From Halanaerobiaceae bacterium (GTDB taxonomy: Bacteria; Bacillota; Halanaerobiia; Halanaerobiales; Halarsenatibacteraceae), in assembly GCA_003554685.1 (NCBI GenBank), contig PWHA01000207.1:1-16579 (forward strand): a stretch of DNA of 16,579 bases, read 5' to 3'. Shown here in pieces: positions 1 through 6,651 of this stretch (position 1 is its first letter; every line of letters begins with the position of its first letter). A program made the position numbers and the translations under genes. Under the pieces are notes generated by a model. It was not told where the DNA came from, did not search any database, and was given only the letters and a program-made list of their open reading frames with translations.

Positions 1-78
1 AGGGTAGAGCTTGCCGGCAGCTATCATGGCAGCCAGCCCATCTAAATCTGTCAGATCGTGAGAAACAATAATTTCCAT
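1..78 (-). CDS. Partial N-terminus of a DHH / poly(A) polymerase-like protein
   Basis: Only the first 26 codons are in the window; the gene runs off the left edge. The frame starts at an ATG at 76-78, preceded by AGGGGG six bases upstream. The visible peptide begins MEIIVSHDLTDLDGL and continues with an AAGKLYP-like stretch. This resembles the start of proteins that join DHH-phosphoesterase, CBS and poly(A)/CCA polymerase domains, in which a T/SH...D.D motif followed by a helix ending in KLYP opens the DHH domain. The gene starts 25 bases after the pncB stop on the same strand, so co-transcription is likely. The family assignment rests on this short motif alone, and another DHH phosphoesterase is possible. 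Confidence 0.6.
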   Translation of the reverse strand, partial: MEIIVSHDLTDLDGLAAMIAAGKLYP

Positions 79-103
79 GAAAAACCCCCTAACGGGATGC
101 AGT

Positions 104-1435
104 TTACCTGATGGAATCCGGTTCTACATATTCCAGTTTATCATTTTTACAGGCTTTCCGGCCCTTCTTGGCCATATTAATCCATTCACCGTCAACCTTG
201 ACCCGAACTACATCAGCTGTGAAGTCATTTTTTGTGCCTTCCAGAGAACTGTTGGAAAGCAGCCAGCTGCCTACTCCGTAAACATCCACCGGAACCTGGC
301 TATCTTCAAATCTTTTAATCTTTTTAGGCTTGAAGCCGCCGGTGGCAATAATTTTAACCTGTTGACAGTACTCCCGGGCCCTCTCTCTTTCTCTGTCATC
401 TTCAATATCCCAGTCCCGGTAAGCATTATCGAGAGCTTCCCGCATTTTATAAACCAGTCTGGCATTTACTCCATTGTCAAGTTCTTTATCTCCCAGGGGC
501 TCAACCCCTACATCTCTGAGGCTGGAAGCAGTATCGGGTCTGACTCCAAATAGCCGGTATTTAGAAGCTTCCTCCGGCCTATCCTCATTCATCAGTTCCC
601 GGTATTTAAAATACATGGCCTTCAGCACATGAAGCGAGGTCCCGATGCAGTCGTTGTCAAAATCAACTAGAGCTATCCGGCTGATCTCAGCCGGCATCTG
701 GCGGCTGAACTGCAGCATGGCCTCTACTGTATCACCCAGAAAACAGGCAATATAGGAATGGCTGACAGTTCCTGCTCCCCTGCCACCCCACCAGGCTCCC
801 TGCTCATCGGTGGAGATATAACGCTTGCTCTTGGTCTCAAAATCTTCATTATAGGCCTTGACACCCAGGGAATAGGCATAACCGTGCAGGGCCTGCTGTT
901 TGTAATGGGCAAAGCGGGCCGGGAAAAAGAGAATATCCTTGCCGTTGGCAGCCTCTTCTACCTGATAAACATTAGTGGCTATCCGGGAAGCTTCGGTGAG
1001 AGAACCAACCATGGGGGTTTCCAGGATGGCAAAATTCCGGTAGCAGCCCCGGATTTTAATTACCGGGTTGACCCGACTGGGGTCGCCGTTATAATAGGCC
1101 TTAACTCCATCATGAACCGCATAGACCTCCAGCTCATCAAAGGTATTGATAAAATTACCATCGTCATCCTTATAGCCGGTACAGGTTTTTAAAATTGCCA
1201 GGGCTTCATCAACCCCACCCACAATGCAGAAGGGCTGGCGCCGGGGAAATATCTGCATTTCCACCTCGATATCCCCGATATTTTCTTCCTTGTAAGTATA
1301 ACCTTCCTGGGAAAGGGCGGTTAAAATTCTGGAGATGTTGCGAAAATATACATCAGAGTACCAGCCGTCTACCATTCTTTCAGCATCAAGTTGAAAAATC
1401 TCGATTGGTAAACGCTCCTGATTAAAGACCGTCAT
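104..1435 (-). CDS. pncB: Nicotinate phosphoribosyltransferase
   Basis: This 443-residue enzyme should join nicotinate to PRPP to give nicotinate mononucleotide, the entry step of the Preiss-Handler route to NAD. The family core is visible: an ETPMVGSLTEASRIATNVYQ stretch near residues 139-158, a GTVSHSYI segment at 222-229 whose His226 fits the active-site histidine position, DFDND near 258-262, and a phosphate-binding ATGGFKPKKI stretch near 364-373. The length fits the family. The ATG start has an AGGAG site eight to nine bases upstream. It follows pdp after a 144-base spacer containing short tandem repeats, and precedes the DHH-like gene by 25 bases. Being next to nucleoside phosphorylases makes sense, since both handle ribosyl transfer to bases. 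A variant pncB2-type or nicotinamide-using relative cannot be excluded. Confidence 0.9.
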   Translation of the reverse strand: MTVFNQERLPIEIFQLDAERMVDGWYSDVYFRNISRILTALSQEGYTYKEENIGDIEVEMQIFPRRQPFCIVGGVDEALAILKTCTGYKDDDGNFINTFDELEVYAVHDGVKAYYNGDPSRVNPVIKIRGCYRNFAILETPMVGSLTEASRIATNVYQVEEAANGKDILFFPARFAHYKQQALHGYAYSLGVKAYNEDFETKSKRYISTDEQGAWWGGRGAGTVSHSYIACFLGDTVEAMLQFSRQMPAEISRIALVDFDNDCIGTSLHVLKAMYFKYRELMNEDRPEEASKYRLFGVRPDTASSLRDVGVEPLGDKELDNGVNARLVYKMREALDNAYRDWDIEDDRERERAREYCQQVKIIATGGFKPKKIKRFEDSQVPVDVYGVGSWLLSNSSLEGTKNDFTADVVRVKVDGEWINMAKKGRKACKNDKLEYVEPDSIR

Positions 1436-1450
1436 TTATTCCACTCCTAT

Positions 1451-1568
1451 CTGCTTTTTTCAATCCTGTCTGCTTACCTTTGTCCGGAAGTGCCTGACCT
1501 GTTTCAATCTTGACCTGTTTCAATCCTGACCTGTTTCAATCCTGACATGCTGCTGGAATGCTGCTGGA
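1451..1568. repeat. Short tandem repeats in the pdp-pncB spacer
   Basis: Three head-to-tail copies of a 16-base unit (plus strand tgacctgtttcaatcy) occupy 1495-1510, 1511-1526 and 1527-1542, with one variable base. A degenerate copy (ctgcttttttcaatcc) lies at 1451-1466. Directly next to them, an 11-base unit (atgctgctgga) is repeated twice at 1547-1557 and 1558-1568. Nothing separates the 16-base units, so this is a simple tandem array rather than a spacer-containing one. I see no convincing promoter or terminator in the spacer. Confidence 0.9.
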
Positions 1569-1579
1569 TTGTTACCTGA

Positions 1580-2890
1580 TTATTCGATAACTTCCTGAAT
1601 TATTTCTCCGGGGGAAACCGGTTCCGGGCTGATTTTAACAGCCTGGCTGAGCCGTTTCCGGGCCTCCTTCAGCCGGGAGTTAAATTTATCAGCGGTATGG
1701 AGACGGGCCAGAGTTTCTCCAGCCTCCACCTGCTCTCCCTTCTTAACCAGCACCTCAACCCCGGCAGCAGGATCAATACTGTCACCCTTCTTCTCCCGGC
1801 CTGCTCCCAGGGACATGGCAATCAGGCCTACTTCCCGGGCGGTAACCTCACTGATATAGCCGGATTTTACTGCTTTAACCTCTTCGATCAGCTCTGCCCG
1901 GGGTAAAAGCTCCGGATTGTCAAGGATTTCAGGATTGCCCTGCTGGGCAGTGATAATTTCCCTCATCTTTTCCAGAGCCCGGCCGGACTTCAGAACTTCG
2001 GTCAGCTCTGCTTCGGCCTCAGCCATACTATCACTATAGCCCCCGGCCGTCAGCATGGCCGCTCCCAGTTTCAGGCAGATCTCTGTCAGATCCTCCGGCC
2101 CCTGATTCTTCAGGGTGGCAGCGGCTTCCTTCATTTCCAGGGCATTGCCCACGGTATATCCCAGGGGCTGACTCATATCGGTCAGGAGGGCTATCGTTTT
2201 GCGCTCTAGCTCCAGTCCAATCTCAACCATCAACCGGGCCAGCTTTCTGGCTTCTTCTCTTTCTACCATAAAAGATCCGCTGCCTGTCTTGACATCCAGC
2301 ACAATGGCATCGGCTCCTCCGGCTATCTTCTTGCCCATGATGCTGCTGGCGATCAGCGGCATGGAGTCCACCGTGGCAGTGACATCCCTCAGGGCATAAA
2401 GCTTTTTGTCGGCCGGAGTCAGGTTGCCGGTCTGGCCGATAATGGCTGCACCTATCTCGTTAACCTGCTCGAGAAAGCGGGAACGGTCTATTTCGGTCTG
2501 AAAACCGGGAATCGATTCCAGCTTATCAATAGTGCCCCCGGTATGGCCCAGTCCCCGCCCGGACATCTTGGGAACCGGCACACCGGCTGCCGCCACCAGC
2601 GGCACCAGCACCAGGGTGGTTTTATCGCCCACTCCTCCGGTGCTGTGCTTATCAACCTTGGTGCCGGGGATGCCGGAAAGATCCACGGTATCACCGGAAT
2701 GAGCCACCTCCCGGGTTAAATGGGCGGTTTCTTCAGGGGACATCCCCTGAAAGAAGACAGCCATAGCCCAGGCTGCCAGCTGATAATCGGGAATTTCATC
2801 AGCTGTGTAGCCCTTAATAATATAGGAAATTTCTTCGGGAGTCAGCTCCTCTCCCTCCCGCTTTTTGTAGATCAGGTCATACATTCTCAT
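1580..2890 (-). CDS. pdp: Pyrimidine-nucleoside phosphorylase
   Basis: This 436-residue protein should phosphorolyse uridine and (deoxy)thymidine to the free base and (deoxy)ribose-1-phosphate in the cytoplasm. The family core is clear: KHSTGGVGDKTT at residues 81-92 for phosphate binding, the thymidine/pyrimidine phosphorylase signature SGRGLGHTGGTIDKLE at 110-125, and an R-x8-x6-S-x3-K-type base-binding region around 168-188. The C-terminal third contains the usual biotinyl-like hammerhead domain (GDSIDPAAGVEVLVKKGEQVEAGETL). The start ATG overlaps the stop of the purine nucleoside phosphorylase gene by four bases (ATGA), which implies translational coupling. A methionine two codons later is an alternative start. 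Length and the KHSTGG motif favour the bacterial Pdp/DeoA group over anthranilate phosphoribosyltransferase relatives. Confidence 0.95.
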   Translation of the reverse strand: MRMYDLIYKKREGEELTPEEISYIIKGYTADEIPDYQLAAWAMAVFFQGMSPEETAHLTREVAHSGDTVDLSGIPGTKVDKHSTGGVGDKTTLVLVPLVAAAGVPVPKMSGRGLGHTGGTIDKLESIPGFQTEIDRSRFLEQVNEIGAAIIGQTGNLTPADKKLYALRDVTATVDSMPLIASSIMGKKIAGGADAIVLDVKTGSGSFMVEREEARKLARLMVEIGLELERKTIALLTDMSQPLGYTVGNALEMKEAAATLKNQGPEDLTEICLKLGAAMLTAGGYSDSMAEAEAELTEVLKSGRALEKMREIITAQQGNPEILDNPELLPRAELIEEVKAVKSGYISEVTAREVGLIAMSLGAGREKKGDSIDPAAGVEVLVKKGEQVEAGETLARLHTADKFNSRLKEARKRLSQAVKISPEPVSPGEIIQEVIE

Positions 2891-3708
2891 GCCAGCTTCA
2901 ACTCCCGCAGCAGGGCTTTGATCAGCTTTTTAAATTCAGGTCTGACCAGGTCGGCAATCTCCATAACTTCGCTGTGGTGCAGGGGTTTGGGCAAAATCCC
3001 GGCTGCCATATTGGTAATACAGGAAATTCCCAGAACTCTGAGGTCCATGTGATTGGCTACTATGACCTCGGGAACAGTTGACATGCCGACGGCATCGGCT
3101 CCCAGCCGCTCCAGCATTCTGATCTCGGCCGGAGTTTCATAGGTCGGCCCTCCCAGCCCGGCATAAATGCCGCAGCGCAGTTTAACCCCTTCTTCGGCCG
3201 CCACATCATCGGCTATATCCCTCCAGGTGGGGTCGTAGGCTGCTGTCATGTCAGGAAAACGGGGGCCCAGCTCCTCCAGATTCTGACCTTTCAGAGGATT
3301 GTCACCGGTCAGGTTGAGATGGTCAGCAATCAGCATAAAATCGCCGGGGTTATAATTACGGTTCACTCCCCCGGCAGCATTGGTGACCAGCAGTCCCTGA
3401 CAGCCCAGCAACTTCATCACCCGCACCGGCAGAACAATTTCCTGCATGCTGTAGCCTTCGTAGTAATGAAAGCGGCCCTGCATGGCAGCCACCTGCCGGC
3501 CCTCCAGTTCCCCGATTACCAGCTGTCCGGCATGGCCTTCCACGGTTGATTCAGGAAAATGAGGTATTTTCTGATAGGGTATGATATCAGGATTTTCAAT
3601 CTCTTCAGCCAGCACCCCCAGTCCCGAGCCCAGAATTAATCCCAGCTCGGTTTCACTGCTGCTGTGGTCGTTAATGTATTGAGCTGCCTTTTTAATTTCC
3701 TCCATCAT
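2887..3708 (-). CDS. punA: Purine nucleoside phosphorylase (trimeric type)
   Basis: This 273-residue enzyme should cleave inosine and guanosine (and deoxy forms) with phosphate. The trimeric-PNP pattern is complete: GSGLG at 27-31 (Ser28 for phosphate), HFPESTVEGHAG at 50-61 (His59), GRFHYYEGY at 78-86 (Arg79, His81), TNAAGG at 109-114, GGPTYETPAEIRML at 186-199 (Glu191), VGMSTVPE at 207-214, and ITN at 231-233, whose Asn233 matches the purine-binding asparagine. It is not the hexameric DeoD type. Two ATGs lie at the start; the first sits seven bases after an AGGTG site and is preferred. It lies 46 bases after deoB and overlaps pdp by four bases. A methylthioadenosine phosphorylase is less likely given the asparagine and the neighbours. 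Confidence 0.93.
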   Translation of the reverse strand: MMEEIKKAAQYINDHSSSETELGLILGSGLGVLAEEIENPDIIPYQKIPHFPESTVEGHAGQLVIGELEGRQVAAMQGRFHYYEGYSMQEIVLPVRVMKLLGCQGLLVTNAAGGVNRNYNPGDFMLIADHLNLTGDNPLKGQNLEELGPRFPDMTAAYDPTWRDIADDVAAEEGVKLRCGIYAGLGGPTYETPAEIRMLERLGADAVGMSTVPEVIVANHMDLRVLGISCITNMAAGILPKPLHHSEVMEIADLVRPEFKKLIKALLRELKLA

Positions 3709-3754
3709 GAATTTTCACCTCTTTCTAAAAGTTCGATTACCTTGAAAATAAAGA

Positions 3755-4933
3755 CTAAAGCAGGATTTCATCTTTAAAAGAGGTACCGTCAATTGTGGGT
3801 TCAACCTGAAGAATATCGGCAATTGTTGCTGCCAGATCGGCAAAGGTTTCTCTGATGCCCAGATCCAGGTCCTCCCTAATTTTACTACCGATAAGCAGCA
3901 GGGGAACATACTCCCGGGTGTGGTCTGTCCCTTTAAAGGTAGGGTCACAGCCGTGATCTGCTGTTATAGCCAGCATATCATCATCCCTGAGAGAATCCAG
4001 GATTTCCGGCAGACGGCGATCAAAATCCTGTAAGGCCTGATAGTAACCTTTAACATCCCGGCGGTGGCCGTAGACCATATCATATTCCACCAGATTGCTG
4101 AAGATCAGACCCCGGTTATCCTGCCTGAGATAATCCAGGGTGGCATCAACACATTCCATGTTATCAATTACATGATTATAATCTGTGATTCCACTGTCGG
4201 TAAAAATATCATTTATTTTACCCACGGCCAGCACATCCTGGCCGTCATCTTCAAGAATATTTAACAGGGTTTTGTCCGGTGGTGCCAGAGAAAAATCCTT
4301 CCTCCGGTCGGTTCGGGAAAGATCTCCTGGTTCACCTATAAAGGGTCGGGCAATTACCCGGGCCACCCCGTGTTCTCCAGTTAGAATCTCCCGGGCGGTC
4401 TGGCAGATCTCATATAGCTCCGGAACCGGAATAATTTCCTCATGGGCAGCAACCTGAAATACACTGTCGGCAGAGGTATAAACTATGGGATCTCCGGTTT
4501 CCAGATGTTCCTCAATCAGCTCTTCAATAATTACAGTACCGGAGGCCGGTTTGTTTCCCAGAGCCCCGTAGCCGGTCTTCTCCTGAAATTCCTTGATAAC
4601 CTCCTCGGGAAAACCTTCAGGATAGGTGGGAAAGGGCTGGCTGGAAATTAAACCTGCCAGCTCCCAGTGACCGGTGGTGGTATCCTTACCGGCGGAAGCT
4701 TCGGCCATTTTGCCGTAAACTCCGGCAGCTGTCAGCCCGGCATTCACCCCCGAAAGATTCCGGATTTTTCCCAGGCCCAGGGCTTCCAGGTTGGGCAGAT
4801 CCAGGCCCCCAACCTCCCTGGCAATATTGCCCAGGGTATCAGCCCCGACATCTCCATAATCAGCAGCATCGGGAAGTTCTCCAATGCCCACGCTGTCCAG
4901 TACAATAATGATCGCTCTATTTATTGGTTGCAT
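3755..4933 (-). CDS. deoB: Phosphopentomutase
   Basis: This cytoplasmic alkaline-phosphatase-fold mutase interconverts (deoxy)ribose-1-phosphate and -5-phosphate, linking the two downstream phosphorylases to central metabolism. I choose the ATG at 4931-4933, giving 392 residues, because a perfect AGGAGG lies seven bases upstream; an ATG 18 bases further up contains that ribosome site within its own reading frame. With this start, Asp13 (LDSVGIGELPDA), Thr85 in GKDTTTGHWE (the residue phosphorylated in characterised enzymes), Asp285, His290, Asp326-His327 (ADHGCD) and His338 (GTDHTREY) fall at the expected metal and catalytic positions. It heads the deoB-punA-pdp group. No strong promoter stands out upstream. 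Confidence 0.96.
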   Translation of the reverse strand: MQPINRAIIIVLDSVGIGELPDAADYGDVGADTLGNIAREVGGLDLPNLEALGLGKIRNLSGVNAGLTAAGVYGKMAEASAGKDTTTGHWELAGLISSQPFPTYPEGFPEEVIKEFQEKTGYGALGNKPASGTVIIEELIEEHLETGDPIVYTSADSVFQVAAHEEIIPVPELYEICQTAREILTGEHGVARVIARPFIGEPGDLSRTDRRKDFSLAPPDKTLLNILEDDGQDVLAVGKINDIFTDSGITDYNHVIDNMECVDATLDYLRQDNRGLIFSNLVEYDMVYGHRRDVKGYYQALQDFDRRLPEILDSLRDDDMLAITADHGCDPTFKGTDHTREYVPLLLIGSKIREDLDLGIRETFADLAATIADILQVEPTIDGTSFKDEILL

Positions 4934-4940
4934 CCTGTTA

Positions 4941-4946
4941 CCTCCT
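4941..4946 (-). promoter_or_regulatory. Ribosome binding site that sets the deoB start
   Basis: AGGAGG on the minus strand, seven bases before the ATG at 4931-4933. It lies inside the extra six-codon extension that would result from the upstream ATG, so the shorter start is preferred. Confidence 0.8.
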
Positions 4947-5085
4947 ATCATTTAATATTTCAAGATAAATCAAGAAAATCCTCTTTATTAGAGGAGATAA
5001 TAGGCTCTGACTCCCTCAGTATTTCTCCGGTTTAATACAGCAGCCTGTCCCGGGAAAATTTCGGCGGAGAAAAGTCCTTTATCAC
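4947..5085. other. Intergenic leader before deoB, no clear element
   Basis: Between the terminator of the XRE gene and the deoB ribosome site I see no gene and no convincing sigma-A promoter. The only structure is a small hairpin near 4979-4997 (TCCTCT/AGAGGA arms, five-base loop) followed on the minus strand by a short T-rich run, which might act as a weak attenuator. AT-rich hexamers such as TATTAA and TATTAT occur without a matching -35. Confidence 0.35.
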
Positions 5086-5113
5086 AAAAAAAATCTGCAG
5101 ACAGGTCTGCAGA
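5086..5113 (-). terminator. Intrinsic terminator after the XRE-family gene
   Basis: On the minus strand, arms TCTGCAGAC/GTCTGCAGA (plus-strand 5094-5102 and 5105-5113) form a perfect nine-base inverted repeat, followed immediately by eight T residues (5086-5093). The loop is only two bases, so the top pairs probably open. It lies about 130 bases after the XRE gene stop and separates that gene from deoB. Confidence 0.85.
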
Positions 5114-5245
5114 CTAAAATAAACTGAGAGGAAAAGCAGTTTTATAATGATATATAGCTCTGATATATATTTTGAAAAGTTACAATAAGGGTTGTTATTA
5201 AGGATTGTTATCTTAAAAATCTTAAAAAAAGGTTTTTTATATTTT

Positions 5246-5455
5246 TTATTTCTTTCTGCCTGATTTATTGGGCAGGAATACCTCATCGGTTGACTTCTCA
5301 AGGATTCGGGCAATATTTTGAGCCAGTTTCAGGGAAGGAGCCTTTTCATCTCTCTCCACCTGGTAAATCATACTGGGCGTTACGCCGGTCTTTCTGGCAA
5401 GATCCTTGACAGCAACCTGCTGTTCCTTACGAATTTCACGCAGTTTATTTCTCAT
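5246..5455 (-). CDS. Small XRE-family transcriptional regulator
   Basis: A 69-residue protein that is almost entirely one Cro/C1-type helix-turn-helix domain (residues about 3-60). The segment VKDLARKTGVTPSMIYQVERDEKAPSL covers the recognition helices, with the typical Q/E-x-E-R-x-x-x-x-P-S-L ending. There is no sensor or dimerisation domain beyond the fold, and the C-terminus is basic (GRKK). The ATG has AGGGGG about seven bases upstream. The gene stands alone, between its own consensus promoter and its own terminator. A pair of direct repeats over the likely transcription start suggests self-regulation, which is inference. Its targets cannot be read from the window; deoB directly downstream is one candidate. 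Confidence 0.88.
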   Translation of the reverse strand: MRNKLREIRKEQQVAVKDLARKTGVTPSMIYQVERDEKAPSLKLAQNIARILEKSTDEVFLPNKSGRKK

Positions 5456-5493
5456 TTTAAATCCCCCTCTGCTGTTCTCCCTTTGATTAAAAT

Positions 5494-5518
5494 ACTGTCA
5501 TTAACAATTAGTGTCATT
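5494..5518 (-). promoter_or_regulatory. Direct-repeat operator candidate at the XRE promoter
   Basis: Plus-strand ACTGTCATT (5494-5502) and AGTGTCATT (5510-5518) differ by one base and are 16 bases apart. They lie just downstream of the -10 box, over the expected transcription start, a position from which a bound repressor would block initiation. That the XRE protein binds here is inference. Confidence 0.4.
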
Positions 5519-5522
5519 TATA

Positions 5523-5551
5523 ATTATACTACTATTTTAAAAATTTAACAA
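5523..5551 (-). promoter_or_regulatory. Sigma-A promoter of the XRE-family gene
   Basis: On the minus strand, TTGTTA (5546-5551) and TATAAT (5523-5528) are separated by exactly 17 bases. The predicted start near 5516 gives a leader of about 60 bases. Confidence 0.85.
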
Positions 5552-5565
5552 GAAAAAAATTAATA

Positions 5566-5600
5566 AAAATAAAAAGTTCCAGCGGCTGGGAGAACAGCCG
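5566..5600 (-). terminator. Probable terminator after the SHOCT-domain gene
   Basis: On the minus strand, CGGCTG and CAGCCG arms (5595-5600 and 5583-5588) enclose a six-base loop. The T-rich run begins seven bases after the stem, further than ideal. An alternative fold pairs CCAG with CTGG, closer to the T run. Its position just before the XRE promoter fits a terminator. Confidence 0.5.
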
Positions 5601-5640
5601 GAGAAAAACGGAGAAAAATAAGATGACATATATTGTAATT

Positions 5641-5741
5641 GTTCGGATAAAATATTATTTGTTATCCAGTAAAATAGTTCGGATAATACTTACGGATAAT
5701 ACTTTAAGTTGCTCAATTCTTATAAATTACTCAATTCTTAT
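5641..5741. repeat. Cluster of short direct and inverted repeats after the SHOCT gene
   Basis: A 13-base unit (cggataatactta/t) is tandemly repeated at 5680-5692 and 5693-5705. A third ttcggata core lies at 5642-5649, with an inverted ttatcc at 5662-5667. An 18-base tandem duplication (12 identical bases, ctcaattcttat, at 5712-5723 and 5730-5741) includes the last codons and stop of the upstream gene. The area is AT-rich and codes for nothing I recognise. Confidence 0.8.
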
Positions 5742-6086
5742 TTCCACATGCTCATCATCATCTTCCACATCAACCAGAGTACCGGTGCCGCCATTTTCTT
5801 CCAGGCCAGCCAGGATTGTTTCTATATCAATATTTTTATCCTCCATTTTATTTCGAGCTTCTGAAGGAATGAAGTTCATAAAGGATTTAACCAGCATTAA
5901 TGGCAGAGAAATGTTGACCTTCTCTTCACCTTTCTCCTCCACTCTTATTTTAACAAAGCGGGGCCTGTCCTCTTTTCTTGTCTCCGGGGCAGGCTGGTCC
6001 AGGGAATCAAGCAGTTCATCAGCCTCTTCCGGGGAAATTTTACCCTCGGCAATCATTTTTAAAATTCTAATTCTTTCCTCCGACAT
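5727..6086 (-). CDS. SHOCT-like domain protein of unknown function
   Basis: A 119-residue soluble, acidic protein. Residues 4-28 (RIRILKMIAEGKISPEEADELLDSL) match the short helical SHOCT-like motif found at the start of many DUF4097 and related proteins. The middle (residues 43-75) is a strand-helix segment, and the C-terminus (about 103-119) is very acidic with a VEIRIE ending. There is no signal peptide or membrane segment. It starts 17 bases after the DUF2089 gene, which it follows in a two-gene operon; an AAGGAGG site lies a rather long 11 bases before the ATG. The pairing with DUF2089 suggests a regulatory or partner role, but no function can be assigned. Its last codons are part of a tandem duplication. 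Confidence 0.75.
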   Translation of the reverse strand: MSEERIRILKMIAEGKISPEEADELLDSLDQPAPETRKEDRPRFVKIRVEEKGEEKVNISLPLMLVKSFMNFIPSEARNKMEDKNIDIETILAGLEENGGTGTLVDVEDDDEHVEIRIE

Positions 6087-6102
6087 AATTAATCCGGCCT
6101 CC

Positions 6103-6489
6103 TTAAATATTTTTTAAGAGCTCCACTGCCTTTCCGGAGTCAATCTCACCCTGCTCCAGGGAATCCAGGATTTCCTTACGTTTTTCAGCCTTTTCATCAT
6201 CAGGACTGTCTTCAACTCTGTATCCCAGAGCAGCTATTACCTCATCAAGCTTATTACGAACCGTCGGATAGGATATTCCCATTTCCCGCTCAACCTCTTT
6301 TATATTTCCCCGGGAACGGATAAATACCTCGACAAACTTTAACTGGTCAGGATTCAGGCGGGAAAACTTATCTTGCTCAAATTTACCTCTAATGGTCGTC
6401 TGACAGTGACTGCATTTCAGCTCGGTGATATGCATATTTTCGTCACATACCGGACATTTTCCAATTATTTTACTTATTTTATGAGCCAA
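6103..6489 (-). CDS. DUF2089-family zinc-ribbon/HTH protein
   Basis: A 128-residue protein with an N-terminal zinc ribbon (Cys12, Cys15, Cys26, Cys29 in CPVC and CSHC). A central helix-turn-helix follows at about 47-86, where GNIKEVEREMGISYPTVRNK is typical of a DNA-binding helix pair, as in DUF2089. The tail (about 104-127, KRKEILDSLEQGEIDSGKAVELL) is SHOCT-like and resembles the start of the next protein. The start is a TTG at 6487-6489, seven bases after AGGTG, with no in-frame ATG nearby. It is transcribed from a perfect consensus promoter with a leader of about 80 bases. It is most likely a transcription regulator of its own operon or of envelope or stress genes; the targets are unknown. 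Confidence 0.85.
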   Translation of the reverse strand: MAHKISKIIGKCPVCDENMHITELKCSHCQTTIRGKFEQDKFSRLNPDQLKFVEVFIRSRGNIKEVEREMGISYPTVRNKLDEVIAALGYRVEDSPDDEKAEKRKEILDSLEQGEIDSGKAVELLKNI

Positions 6490-6495
6490 AGTTTA

Positions 6496-6528
6496 TCACC
6501 TGCTTTTTATTGCTGGAATCTTCAGCAT
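6496..6528 (-). CDS. Possible 10-residue leader peptide before the DUF2089 gene
   Basis: In the leader between promoter and start, AAGGA four bases upstream of an ATG opens a frame reading MLKIPAIKSR and ending in TGA. The stop overlaps the AGGTG ribosome site of the DUF2089 gene, so translation of the peptide could affect or feed initiation at the TTG. It is very short and could be chance. Confidence 0.3.
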   Translation of the reverse strand: MLKIPAIKSR

Positions 6529-6577
6529 ATATTCCTTACATGCTCCTTCTGGAGAATATATTACTACTCTCAATAAA

Positions 6578-6606
6578 ATTATACGACATATTATTAATTT
6601 TGTCAA
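6578..6606 (-). promoter_or_regulatory. Consensus sigma-A promoter of the DUF2089 operon
   Basis: On the minus strand, TTGACA (6601-6606) and TATAAT (6578-6583) both match the consensus perfectly and are 17 bases apart. The expected start is near 6571, giving a leader of about 80 bases. Confidence 0.95.
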
Positions 6607-6651
6607 GAAAAATATTAATTTTATTAATCAATTCATTAAATATTTTAATTT

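Noticed and set aside
77..1425. Long plus-strand open frames opposite pncB (similar ones lie opposite most genes in the window)
   Set aside because: They mirror conserved minus-strand genes, lack ribosome sites and show no recognisable domains.
1495..1542. CRISPR-like array, because the minus-strand unit contains ATTGAAAC, a common end of CRISPR repeats
   Set aside because: The 16-base units directly abut one another with no spacers, are too short, and no cas genes are present.
5032..5313. A 93-residue minus-strand open frame overlapping the XRE gene
   Set aside because: It runs through the terminator hairpin and the XRE gene in another frame, has no ribosome site, and its low-complexity K/I/F-rich product reflects AT-rich DNA.
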